A stretch of 64,000 nt of DNA from Ramlibacter sp. (GTDB lineage: Bacteria > Pseudomonadota > Gammaproteobacteria > Burkholderiales > Burkholderiaceae_C): contig JAUYOG010000040.1 in assembly GCA_030695945.1 (NCBI GenBank), positions 1 through 64,000 on the forward strand, given 5' to 3'. Numbering within the stretch: position 1 is the stretch's first letter; each line of letters begins with the position of its first letter. Made by a program: the position numbers and the translations under genes. Shown here piece by piece: positions 16,976-25,706 of the stretch. Under the pieces are notes generated by a model that was not told the origin of the DNA, did no database searches, and worked only from the letters and a program-made list of their open reading frames with translations.

Positions 16976-18633
16976 AGAAGCACTCGGCGGAAGTCCGCCA
17001 AAATCTGGCCCAGGTAGGCGTTGAAACGGGCTGCCGCCGCGCCATCGATCACGCGGTGGTCCCACGAAAGTGACAGCGGCAGCATCAGCCGGGGCTGGAA
17101 CTGCTTGCCGTCCCAGACCGGCTCGGTCTGGCTTTTGCAGACGCCAAGGATAGCGACTTCCGGAGCATTGATGATGGGCGTGAAGTAACGCCCGCCGATG
17201 CCGCCGAGCGACGAGATGGTGAAACCGGCGCCTGACATGTCGGCCGGGCCGAGCTTGCCGTCGCGTGCCTTCTGCGCGAGCTCACCCATTTCCCGGCTGA
17301 TCTGCAGCACGCCCTTCTTGTCCGCGTCCTTCAGCACCGGTACCACCAGCCCGTTGGGCGTGTCGGCGGCGAAGCCGACGTGATAGTACTGCTTGAGGAC
17401 CAGCTGTTCCCCATCCAGCGAGGCATTGAACTGCGGGAATTTCTTGAGCGCGGCCACACTGGCCTTGATCAGGAACGCCAGCATCGTGACCTTGATGCCC
17501 GACTTCTCGTTTTCCTTGTTGAGCTGGACGCGGAAGGCTTCGAGTTCCGTGATGTCGGCGTCGTCATGGTTGGTGACGTGCGGGATCATCACCCAGTTGC
17601 GATGCAGGTTGGCGCCGCTGATCTTGCGGATGCGGCCCAGGTCCTGGCGCTCGACGGGGCCGAACTTCGCGAAGTCCACCTTCGGCCAGGGCAGGAGGCC
17701 CAGGGCCTCGCCGCCGCCCGCGGCCTTGCCAGCCGCGGATGCCTTGGTGCTCGCTTCGCCCTTCATCACGGCCTTGGTGAAGGCCTGCACGTCCTCCTGC
17801 GTGATGCGTCCCTTGGGCCCGGTGCCCTTCACTTCCTCCAGCGGCACGCCGAGCTCGCGCGCGAACTTGCGCACGGAGGGCGATGCATGCGGCAGCTGCC
17901 CGGTCGGGATGGACGGCTCGTGCGGCGGCAAGGCCGCGGTGGGCGGGACGCGTTCGGTGGAGGGCGCGGGTGAGGTGGCCGGCGCCGCTGCCTCCGCCTT
18001 CGCTGGAGAAGGCTGGGGCGCGGAACCCGCAGCCGACCCTTCCAGGATGGCGACCAGGTCTCCAATGTTCACCTTGTCGCCGATCTTGACCTTCAGTTCC
18101 TTCAAGGTGCCTGCGGCCGATGACGGGATTTCCATCGAGGCCTTGTCCGATTCGACCGTGATGAGCGACTGCTCGGCCTTGATCATGTCGCCGGGCTTGA
18201 CCAGCAGCTCGATGACTGCGACGTCCTTGAAGTCGCCGATGTCGGGGACACGCACCTCCACCGGGCCGGCGGGAGCGGCGGCCGGTGCGGAAGGAGCAGG
18301 CGCCGCCGGGGCTTTCGAGCCCTCCCCCTGCAGGGGGGAGGGTTGGGGTGGGGGGGAGCCCGTTGTCACCGCAGGTGTCGAAGGAGCCGTGCCGGCGGTG
18401 CTTTCAAGCACCGCCAAAACGGATCCTTCAGACACCTTGTCGCCGAGCTTGACCCTCAGCTCCTTGACCACGCCGGCCGACGAAGACGGGATTTCCATCG
18501 ACGCCTTGTCCGATTCCACCGTCACCAGGGACTGCTCGGGTTTCACCGTGTCGCCGGGCTTGACGAGCAGTTCGATGACCGAAACCTCGTCGAAGTCCCC
18601 GATGTCGGGGACTTTCACTTCAATCAATGCCAT
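16972..18633 (-). CDS. aceF: Pyruvate dehydrogenase E2, dihydrolipoyl acetyltransferase
   Basis: This 553-residue core subunit transfers acetyl groups to CoA. It has two lipoyl domains (residues 1-75 with Lys43 in ESDKAS; about 121-195 with the same motif), a peripheral-subunit binding domain (SPSVRKFARELGVPL) and the catalytic domain ending with SLSWDHRVIDGAAAARF (HxxxDG). Linkers are Ala/Pro rich. The first linker contains SPPPQPSPLQGEG from a palindromic element, and the second has a decayed relative (SAPQPSPAKAEA). It starts 28 bases after aceE and overlaps the BPH gene by ATGA. Confidence 0.96.
   Translation of the reverse strand: MALIEVKVPDIGDFDEVSVIELLVKPGDTVKPEQSLVTVESDKASMEIPSSSAGVVKELRVKLGDKVSEGSVLAVLESTAGTAPSTPAVTTGSPPPQPSPLQGEGSKAPAAPAPSAPAAAPAGPVEVRVPDIGDFKDVAVIELLVKPGDMIKAEQSLITVESDKASMEIPSSAAGTLKELKVKIGDKVNIGDLVAILEGSAAGSAPQPSPAKAEAAAPATSPAPSTERVPPTAALPPHEPSIPTGQLPHASPSVRKFARELGVPLEEVKGTGPKGRITQEDVQAFTKAVMKGEASTKASAAGKAAGGGEALGLLPWPKVDFAKFGPVERQDLGRIRKISGANLHRNWVMIPHVTNHDDADITELEAFRVQLNKENEKSGIKVTMLAFLIKASVAALKKFPQFNASLDGEQLVLKQYYHVGFAADTPNGLVVPVLKDADKKGVLQISREMGELAQKARDGKLGPADMSGAGFTISSLGGIGGRYFTPIINAPEVAILGVCKSQTEPVWDGKQFQPRLMLPLSLSWDHRVIDGAAAARFNAYLGQILADFRRVLL
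18320..18358. repeat. GC-rich palindromic element inside aceF linker
   Basis: CCCTCCCCCTGCAGGGGGGA is a near-perfect palindrome, followed by GGGTTGGGGTGGGGGGGA. It is the same family as the lpdA elements. It is in frame and read on the minus strand as GSPPPQPSPLQGEG between the two lipoyl domains. A degenerate copy lies at about 17991-18022 in the next linker. Confidence 0.7.
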
Positions 18634-18661
18634 GTTCTTGTTCTCCGGTCTTCTTGTCGCG

Positions 18662-21373
18662 TCAAGCGTACAGCGGATTGATCTTGTCGGCCTTGATTCC
18701 GTACTTCTTGATGGCCTCCGCGGCCTTGGCGACCGGCACGGTGCCGTCCTCGCCGAGCGCCTTGAGCGCGGCCAGCACGATGTAGTGGCGATTGACTTCG
18801 AAATGCTCGCGCAGCTTGCTGCGGAAGTCGCTGCGGCCGAATCCGTCGGTGCCCAGCACCTTGTAGGTGCGGCCCTTGGGGATGAAGGGACGGATCTGCT
18901 CGGCGTAGGCCTTCATGTAGTCGGTCGAGGCCACGACGGGGCCGGCGTGCTTGTCGAGTTGTTGTGCGACGAACGATACCCGGGGCTTCCCGTCGGGGTG
19001 CAACAGGTTGTACCGCTCCGCGTCCTGGCCCTCGCGGGTGAGCTCGTTGAAGCTAGGGCAGCTCCAGACGTCGGCCGCGACGCCCCAGTCCTTGGCCAGC
19101 AGCTCCTGCGCCGCGATGGCTTCGCGCAGGATCGTGCCCGAACCCAGCAACTGCACGCGCGGCGCCTTCGCGAGCGGCGCCGAGGGCCTGCACATGTACA
19201 TGCCCTTGATGATCTGTTCCTCGGTACCGGGCTGCAGGCCGGGCATCGGGTAGTTCTCATTGAGCAGCGTGATGTAGTAGTAGACGTTGTCCTGCTTCTC
19301 CACCATGCGCTGCAGGCCGTGGTGCATGATCACGCCGACTTCGTGCGCGAATGTCGGGTCGTAGCTCACGCAGTTCGGGATCGTGCCGGCCATGATGTGG
19401 CTGTGGCCATCCTCGTGCTGCAGGCCCTCGCCGTTGAGCGTCGTGCGGCCGGAAGTGCCCCCCAGCAGGAAACCGCGCGCCTGCATGTCGCCGGCGGCCC
19501 AGCACAGGTCGCCCACGCGCTGCAGCCCGAACATCGAGTAGTAGATGTAGAACGGGATCATGATGCGGTTGTTGGTGCTGTACGACGTCGCCGCCGCGAT
19601 CCAGCTGGCCATGCCGCCTGCCTCGTTGATGCCTTCCTGCAGGATCTGGCCCGCGACATCCTCCTTGTAGTACGAGACCTGGTCCCTGTCCTGCGGCGTG
19701 TACTTCTGCCCTTCGGGGTTGTAGATCCCGATCTGGCGGAACAGGCCCTCCATGCCGAAGGTGCGGGCTTCGTCCACCAGGATCGGCACGGCGCGCGGGC
19801 CCAGGTCCTTGTCGCGCAGCAGCGTGGTGAGGAACCGCACGTAGGCCTGCGTCGTGCTGATCTCGCGGCCCTCGGCGGTCGCGTCGAGCACCGCCTTGAA
19901 CGCCTCGAGCGGCGGCACCTTCAGCTGCTCGTCGGCCTTCACCCGGCGTTTGGGCAGGTGGCCCCCCAGCGCCTTGCGCCGCTCATGCAGGTACTTCATC
20001 TCCGGCGTGTTCTCTTCGGGCTTGTAGAACGGAAGGTCCTTGAGCTTGTCGTCCGGGATCGGGATATTGAAGCGGTCGCGGAACGTGCGGATGTCCTCGT
20101 CGGTCAGCTTCTTGGCCTGGTGCGCGATGTTCTTGGCTTCGCCGGCGGTGCCCATGCCGAAGCCCTTCACGGTCTTGACCAGCAGCACGGTGGGCTGGCC
20201 CTTGGTGTTCACGGCGCGATGGTAGGCCGCATACACCTTCTGCGGGTCGTGTCCGCCGCGCTGCAGGCGCCAGATGTCCTGGTCGCTCATCTTGGCGACC
20301 ATTTCCAGCGCCTTGGGATGGCGGCCGAAGAAGTTCTTCCGCACGAAAGCGCCGTCGTTGGCCTTCATGGCCTGGTAGTCGCCGTCCAGCGTGTCCATCA
20401 TGATCTTGCGCAGGATGCCTTCCTTGTCGCGCGCCAGCAGCGGGTCCCAGTAGCTGCCCCAGATCAGCTTGATGACGTTCCAGCCGGCGCCGCGGAACTC
20501 GCCTTCCAGCTCCTGGATGATCTTGCCGTTGCCGCGCACCGGGCCGTCCAGGCGCTGCAGGTTGCAGTTGACGATGAAGATCAGGTTGTCGAGCTTCTCG
20601 CGCGACGCGACGCCGATAGCGCCCAGGCTTTCCACTTCGTCCATCTCGCCGTCGCCGCAGAACACCCAGACCTTGCGGTTCTCGGTATTGGCGATGCCGC
20701 GGGCGTGCAGGTATTTCAGGAAACGCGCCTGGTAGATCGCCATCAGCGGTCCCAGGCCCATGGACACCGTGGGGAACTGCCAGAACTCCGGCATCAGCTT
20801 GGGGTGCGGATAGCTGGACAGGCCCTTGCCGTCCACTTCCTGCCGGAAGTTGAGCAATTGCTCCTCGGTCAGCCGGCCTTCCATGAAGGCGCGGGCGTAG
20901 ATGCCCGGCGAGCTGTGGCCCTGGATGTAGAGGCAGTCGCCGCCGTGGTTCTCCGTCTCGCCGTGCCAGAAATGGTTGAACCCGGCGCCGAACATCGTGG
21001 CGACGGACGCGAACGAGCTGATGTGCCCGCCCAGGTCGCCGCCGTCGGCCGGGTGCAGGCGGTTGGCCTTCACGACCATCGCCATCGCGTTCCAGCGCAT
21101 GTACGCGCGCAGCCGTTCCTCGATCTCGAGGTCGCCGGGGCAGCGCTCCTCCTGGGCGGGCTCGATGGTGTTGACATACCCGGTGGTGGCGGAGAACGGC
21201 ATGTCGATGCCCTTCTGCCGCGCCTGCTCCAGCAACTGCTCGATCAGGAAGTGGCCCCGCTCGGGGCCCTCGGCCTCGATGACGGCGGAGAGCGCGTCGA
21301 TCCACTCACGGGTTTCCTGCGCGTCCGCGTCATTGGCGGCCGAGCCGAACAGGTTGTCGGGCTGTGCTGACAT
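18662..21373 (-). CDS. aceE: Pyruvate dehydrogenase E1 component (homodimeric type)
   Basis: This 903-residue ThDP enzyme decarboxylates pyruvate and acetylates E2 lipoyl groups. It matches the homodimeric AceE of Gram-negative bacteria (E. coli about 887 residues). Landmarks are HGFNHFWHGETENHGGD-like block FGAGFNHFWHG, GDGEMDEVESLGA (ThDP/Mg binding), VNCNLQRLDGPVRGN and DGFGRSDFR near the C-terminus. The ATG at 21373 has AAGGAGA upstream; the longer frame to 21457 runs into the promoter region and is rejected. It is the first gene of aceE-aceF-BPH-lpdA. A divergent two-component pair lies 212 bases away and may control it. Confidence 0.96.
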   Translation of the reverse strand: MSAQPDNLFGSAANDADAQETREWIDALSAVIEAEGPERGHFLIEQLLEQARQKGIDMPFSATTGYVNTIEPAQEERCPGDLEIEERLRAYMRWNAMAMVVKANRLHPADGGDLGGHISSFASVATMFGAGFNHFWHGETENHGGDCLYIQGHSSPGIYARAFMEGRLTEEQLLNFRQEVDGKGLSSYPHPKLMPEFWQFPTVSMGLGPLMAIYQARFLKYLHARGIANTENRKVWVFCGDGEMDEVESLGAIGVASREKLDNLIFIVNCNLQRLDGPVRGNGKIIQELEGEFRGAGWNVIKLIWGSYWDPLLARDKEGILRKIMMDTLDGDYQAMKANDGAFVRKNFFGRHPKALEMVAKMSDQDIWRLQRGGHDPQKVYAAYHRAVNTKGQPTVLLVKTVKGFGMGTAGEAKNIAHQAKKLTDEDIRTFRDRFNIPIPDDKLKDLPFYKPEENTPEMKYLHERRKALGGHLPKRRVKADEQLKVPPLEAFKAVLDATAEGREISTTQAYVRFLTTLLRDKDLGPRAVPILVDEARTFGMEGLFRQIGIYNPEGQKYTPQDRDQVSYYKEDVAGQILQEGINEAGGMASWIAAATSYSTNNRIMIPFYIYYSMFGLQRVGDLCWAAGDMQARGFLLGGTSGRTTLNGEGLQHEDGHSHIMAGTIPNCVSYDPTFAHEVGVIMHHGLQRMVEKQDNVYYYITLLNENYPMPGLQPGTEEQIIKGMYMCRPSAPLAKAPRVQLLGSGTILREAIAAQELLAKDWGVAADVWSCPSFNELTREGQDAERYNLLHPDGKPRVSFVAQQLDKHAGPVVASTDYMKAYAEQIRPFIPKGRTYKVLGTDGFGRSDFRSKLREHFEVNRHYIVLAALKALGEDGTVPVAKAAEAIKKYGIKADKINPLYA

Positions 21374-21585
21374 GTTGTCTCCTTCTGGTCTCGCTAATTT
21401 AGTACGGGCCCCCAGGCCCGTGCGGCGAAGTGTCGCATACATTTTCGAAGATTTCAAATCGTGCGTAGCGATTTCATATTATGGTTTATGCGTAGAAACT
21501 GGCGGGCAAGTACCCGTGTCCGCCTCCCGGAACCACGCCACCGGGTCGACGGCCACCGACCCGCAGCCCCTACACTTGCAGGTTC
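21374..21585. promoter_or_regulatory. Divergent aceE / sensor-kinase promoter region with dyad
   Basis: This 212-base AT-richer stretch separates aceE (minus) from the kinase gene (plus). A dyad TTTCAAATCG (21452-21461) / CGATTTCATA (21469-21478) matches in 8 of 10 positions, with TGCGTAG as spacer; TGCGTAG recurs at 21489-21495. On the minus strand TTGAAA (21457-21452) is a plausible -35 for aceE, but the matching -10 (GACACT) is weak. The dyad is a candidate operator for the adjacent FixJ-like regulator. Confidence 0.4.
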
Positions 21586-24120
21586 ATGCAAGACCCCGTC
21601 CACGTTCACGAGCTGCACGACGCGGCGGCGCCGGCGGCCTGGTGGCGCCGCTGGTGGCGCCGCCAGACGCCGGTGCACCAGGACCGGTTCGCGATGCTGG
21701 CGCCTCTGGCCGCCGTCCTGCTTTTCCTCGCCGCCATCGTCTCCGCGTTCGGCTACCTGCGCCTGGAAGAGATGGACCGCGAGCAGGAGGCCGTCAAGCG
21801 CGACGTCGAATACGCGCAGCAGCGCGTGCGCCTGCGGCTGCTGGAGCGACAGGAACAGCTGATGCGCATCGCCCGCGACATCTCCAACAAGGAGGTGGAC
21901 GGGGAGGAATTCGTCGTCCGGGCAGAGTCGATGGTCAGCCAGTACCCGGAACTGCAGGCGCTGACATGGATCGACGGGCGCCGCCGCATCAAGGCGAGCT
22001 ATGCCGCGCCCAGCGTCACGAACAACCAGGTGCGCGCCGTCGGCGAAGCGCTGCGGACCGGCGAAACCGAGACCATCTACAGCCTCGCCCGCGACCTGCA
22101 GCAGCCGGTCTATTCGCAGCCCGCCGCGGGCACCGACAGCACGGGACTGCTGCAATTGCACATTCCGCTCGCGGACCAGGGGCGGTTCGGCGGCGTGATC
22201 CTGGGCGAATACTCCATCGACGGGCTCCTGCGCTACGGCGTCCCCGCCGAGGTGTCGGCCAAGTACGCAGTGGCCTTGCTGGACGGCAAGAGCCGGCTGC
22301 TGGCCGGCACATCCGTGCCGCAGCGCAACCCGGCCACGCAGCTGCTGCCGTGGGCGGCGCAAGCCAATGAATACGAGGTGCCGGTCTCCCCGGTCGGCAA
22401 CGGCCTGATCATCCGCGCGCAGGCATACCGCACCTCGCTCGGCGTGATCGGCAGCGGCCTGTTCTGGCTCGTCGGCACCCTGAGCGTGATGACGGCGTGG
22501 ATGCTGATCGGGAACTGGCGGCACACCCGGCGGCGCATGCAAGCGCAGCAGGCCCTGGTTGCCGAGACCAGCTTCCGCCGGGCCATGGAGAATTCGATGC
22601 TCACCGGCATGCGGGCGCTCGACATGCAGGGCCGCATCACCTACGTGAACGCCGCGTTCTGCCAGATGACCGGGTGGAGCGAAGCGGAGCTGGTGGGCCG
22701 CACGCCGCCCTTCCCTTACTGGCCGGATGCCGACCGGGAGCAGCTCGCCGCCCGGCTGGACGACGAACTGAACGGCCGCACCACCGTGGGCGGCTTCCAG
22801 GTGCGCGTCAAGCGCAAGGACGGCAGCGTATTCGACGCACGGCTCTACGTGTCGCCGCTGGTGGACGCGAAGGGCCACCAGACCGGCTGGATGACGTCGA
22901 TGACGGACATCACCGAGCCCAATCGCATCCGCGAACAGCTCTCCGCGTCCTATGAGCGTTTCACCACCGTGCTCGAGGCGCTGGACGCGTCGGTCTCCGT
23001 CGCGCCGCTGGGCAGCGAGGAACTCCTGTTCGCCAACAAGCTTTACCGCCTGTGGTTCGGCGTGCAGACCGCCGGCCACCTGCAGATGGTGGCCCAGGCC
23101 GGCGTGCCCGAGCAGCCGCGCACGGACGAATCGCTCGACGAGGTCGATTCCTTCGTCGGATTGCCCACGGGCGGCCTGACCACGGCCAAGTCGGAGAACG
23201 CCGAGATCTTCGTACCCGAGCTGGGCAAGTGGCTGGAGGTGCGATCGCGCTACCTGAACTGGGTGGACGGACGCCTGGCGCAGATGGTGATCGCCACGGA
23301 CATCACGCCGCGACGCCACGCCGAGGAGCAATCGTCCGCCCAGGCCGAGCGTGCCCAGTCCGCCAGCCGCCTGATCACCATGGGTGAGATGGCGTCCAGC
23401 GTCGCGCACGAGTTGAACCAGCCGCTCACGGCCATCAACAACTATTGCAACGGCATGGTGTCGCGCATCAAGGGCAAGCAGATCAACGAGGAAGACCTGC
23501 TGGCCGCCCTGGACAAGACGGCCCGGCAGGCCCAGCGCGCCGGCCAGATCCTCCAGCGCATCCGTTCGTTCGTGAAGCGCAGCGAGCCGAACCGCCAGCT
23601 CTCGGATATCACGCTGATGGTCAACGAAGCCGTGGAGCTCGCGGAGATCGAATTGCGCCGCCGCAACGTGCGGCTGTCGCATTACGTGGCCGCGCGCCTG
23701 CCCAAGGTCATGGTGGACCCGATCCTCATCGAGCAGGTGCTGGTGAACCTGCTGAAGAACGCCGCCGAGTCCATCGAACACGCGAAGCGCCCGCCTTCCC
23801 GCCGCAGCGTCGAACTGCGCGTCATCCCCAAGCAGGTGGACGAGCTGCCGGTGGTCGAATTCTCCGTGCTCGACTCGGGCCAGGGCCTTGCGCCCGAAGT
23901 GATGGACCGGCTGTACGAGGCCTTCTTCTCCACCAAGGTCGAGGGCATGGGCATCGGCCTGAACCTGTGCCGCACGATCGTCGAATCGCACCAGGGCCGG
24001 ATGCAGGCGGAGAACATCTACAATGGCACCGATGTCGCCGGGTGCCGGTTCTCCTTCTGGATTCCTGTCTCCGGCGCTACAAATAACATAGCTAGCAAGG
24101 ACGCCGGGGTGACTGTATGA
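21586..24120 (+). CDS. PAS-domain membrane sensor histidine kinase (FixL/DctB-like)
   Basis: The protein has 844 residues. Its order is cytoplasmic N-terminus, transmembrane helix (about residues 37-60, MLAPLAAVLLFLAAIVSAFG), periplasmic domain, second transmembrane helix (about 290-310), PAS domain with PAC tail (MRALDMQGRITYVNAAFCQM; MTSMTDITEPNRI), a second PAS-like region, HisKA with MASSVAHELNQPLTAI (His) and HATPase_c (LVNLLKNAAESIEH, GMGIGLNLCRTIV). It overlaps the FixJ-like regulator by ATGA. Its position beside aceE suggests control of pyruvate oxidation or redox balance; the signal is unknown. Confidence 0.9.
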   Translation: MQDPVHVHELHDAAAPAAWWRRWWRRQTPVHQDRFAMLAPLAAVLLFLAAIVSAFGYLRLEEMDREQEAVKRDVEYAQQRVRLRLLERQEQLMRIARDISNKEVDGEEFVVRAESMVSQYPELQALTWIDGRRRIKASYAAPSVTNNQVRAVGEALRTGETETIYSLARDLQQPVYSQPAAGTDSTGLLQLHIPLADQGRFGGVILGEYSIDGLLRYGVPAEVSAKYAVALLDGKSRLLAGTSVPQRNPATQLLPWAAQANEYEVPVSPVGNGLIIRAQAYRTSLGVIGSGLFWLVGTLSVMTAWMLIGNWRHTRRRMQAQQALVAETSFRRAMENSMLTGMRALDMQGRITYVNAAFCQMTGWSEAELVGRTPPFPYWPDADREQLAARLDDELNGRTTVGGFQVRVKRKDGSVFDARLYVSPLVDAKGHQTGWMTSMTDITEPNRIREQLSASYERFTTVLEALDASVSVAPLGSEELLFANKLYRLWFGVQTAGHLQMVAQAGVPEQPRTDESLDEVDSFVGLPTGGLTTAKSENAEIFVPELGKWLEVRSRYLNWVDGRLAQMVIATDITPRRHAEEQSSAQAERAQSASRLITMGEMASSVAHELNQPLTAINNYCNGMVSRIKGKQINEEDLLAALDKTARQAQRAGQILQRIRSFVKRSEPNRQLSDITLMVNEAVELAEIELRRRNVRLSHYVAARLPKVMVDPILIEQVLVNLLKNAAESIEHAKRPPSRRSVELRVIPKQVDELPVVEFSVLDSGQGLAPEVMDRLYEAFFSTKVEGMGIGLNLCRTIVESHQGRMQAENIYNGTDVAGCRFSFWIPVSGATNNIASKDAGVTV

Positions 24121-24743
24121 GCTTGATTCCCAAGAAGGGCACCGTCTACGTCGTGGACGACGACGAGGCCGTCCGCGATTCGCTGCAATGGCTGCTCGAG
24201 GGCAAGGACTACCGCGTGCGCTGCTTCGACTCCGCCGAATCCTTTCTCTCGCGCTACGACCCGCGCGAAGTCGCGTGCCTGATCGTGGACATCCGGATGG
24301 GCGGCATGACCGGCCTGGAACTGCAGGACCGCCTGCTGGAGCGCAAGTCGCCCCTGCCCGTCGTCTTCATCACCGGCCATGGCGACGTGCCCATGGCGGT
24401 GAACACCATGAAGAAGGGCGCGATGGACTTCATCCAGAAGCCGTTCAAGGAAGACGAGCTGGTGAGCCTGGTCGAGCGCATGCTCGAACACGCCAAGGGC
24501 GCCTTCGCCGAATACCAGAGCGCCGCCAGCCGCGACGCCCTGCTGTCGAAGCTGACATCGCGCGAGGCGCAAGTGCTCGAGCGCATCGTCGCCGGCCGGC
24601 TTAACAAGCAGATCGCCGACGACCTGGGCATCAGCATCAAGACGGTGGAAGCGCACCGCGCCAACATCATGGAAAAGCTCAACGCCAACACGGTCGCCGA
24701 CCTGCTCAAGATCGCCCTCGGCCAGAACGCCCCAAAGGCGTAA
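24117..24743 (+). CDS. FixJ-family response regulator
   Basis: This 208-residue regulator has an N-terminal receiver (VYVVDDDEAVRDS; Asp in LIVDIRMGGMTG; Lys in IQKPFKEDEL) and a C-terminal LuxR-type helix-turn-helix (LTSREAQVLERIVAGRLNKQ; KTVEAHRANIMEKL). It is translationally coupled to the kinase through a 4-base overlap. The divergent aceE promoter contains a dyad that could be its site. FolD follows after about 50 bases. Confidence 0.93.
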   Translation: MSLIPKKGTVYVVDDDEAVRDSLQWLLEGKDYRVRCFDSAESFLSRYDPREVACLIVDIRMGGMTGLELQDRLLERKSPLPVVFITGHGDVPMAVNTMKKGAMDFIQKPFKEDELVSLVERMLEHAKGAFAEYQSAASRDALLSKLTSREAQVLERIVAGRLNKQIADDLGISIKTVEAHRANIMEKLNANTVADLLKIALGQNAPKA

Positions 24744-24795
24744 CGGACGAAAGCGCGCCGGCCGCCCGCCGGACGCGTCCTTGTGATTGAAGAAA

Positions 24796-25656
24796 ATGAC
24801 AGCCCAACTCATCGACGGCAACGCGCTTGCCAGGAAGATTCGCGCGGAAGTCTCCGGCCGCACGCAGGCGCTGAAGGCGCGCGGCATCCGGCCCGCCCTC
24901 GCCGTCATCATGGTCGGCGACGACCCCGCCAGCGAGGTGTACACGCGGCACAAGGTGAACGACAGCGCCGAGACCGGCCTGGCGGCCACGCTGGAGCGCT
25001 ACCCCGCCGACATGACCGAGGCGGCCCTGCTCGCGCGCATCCGCACCCTCAACGAGGATCCGGCCGTCCACGGCATCCTGGTCCAGCTGCCGATCCCCAA
25101 GCACATGGACACCCATAAGGTCATCGAGACCATCTCTCCGGCCAAGGACGTCGATGGCTTCCACGTTGCCAGCGCGGGCGCCCTGATGGTCGGCCAGCCG
25201 GGCTTCTGGCCCTGCACGCCCTATGGCTGCATGAAGATGCTCGAGTCGATCGGGTTCGACCCGCGCGGCAAGAACGCAGTGGTGATCGGCCGCAGCAACA
25301 TCGTCGGCAAGCCGATGGCCATGATGCTGCTCGCGAAGGACGCCACCGTGACGATCTGCCACAGCCGCACGCGCGACCTGAAGGCCCACACGCTGCAGGC
25401 GGACGTGGTCATCGCCGCCGTCGGCAAGCGCAACGTGCTCACGGCCGACATGGTCAAGCCCGGCGCCGTGGTGATCGACGTGGGCATGAACCGTAACGAC
25501 GAAGGCAAGCTTTGCGGCGACGTCGACTTTGCCGGCGTGAAGGAAGTGGCCGGCTGGATCACGCCCGTGCCGGGCGGGGTCGGCCCCATGACCCGCGCGA
25601 TGCTCCTCGTCAATACGCTGGAAGCCGCCGAACGCGCGTCGTCATCGCGCACGTGA
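24796..25656 (+). CDS. folD: Methylenetetrahydrofolate dehydrogenase/cyclohydrolase
   Basis: This 286-residue bifunctional enzyme interconverts 5,10-methylene-, methenyl- and 10-formyl-tetrahydrofolate using NADP. The catalytic Tyr-x3-Lys is in VYTRHKVN; the substrate loop reads [13 protein letters not shown]; the Rossmann part reads [16 protein letters not shown]; the C-terminus reads [15 protein letters not shown]. The ATG at 24796 is preferred over an in-frame TTG nine bases earlier. It lies downstream of the FixJ-like gene on the same strand and may be partly co-transcribed. Confidence 0.96.
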   Translation: MTAQLIDGNALARKIRAEVSGRTQALKARGIRPALAVIMVGDDPASEVYTRHKVNDSAETGLAATLERYPADMTEAALLARIRTLNEDPAVHGILVQLPIPKHMDTHKVIETISPAKDVDGFHVASAGALMVGQPGFWPCTPYGCMKMLESIGFDPRGKNAVVIGRSNIVGKPMAMMLLAKDATVTICHSRTRDLKAHTLQADVVIAAVGKRNVLTADMVKPGAVVIDVGMNRNDEGKLCGDVDFAGVKEVAGWITPVPGGVGPMTRAMLLVNTLEAAERASSSRT

Positions 25657-25706
25657 CAAGCCCTCAGGGGACTTGCAACCGGCCGGTCTGACGCAAAATG
25701 GCGGGG

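Noticed and set aside
17393..21370. Plus-strand open frame of 1325 codons
   Set aside because: It runs antisense through aceF and aceE and only mirrors their codon bias.
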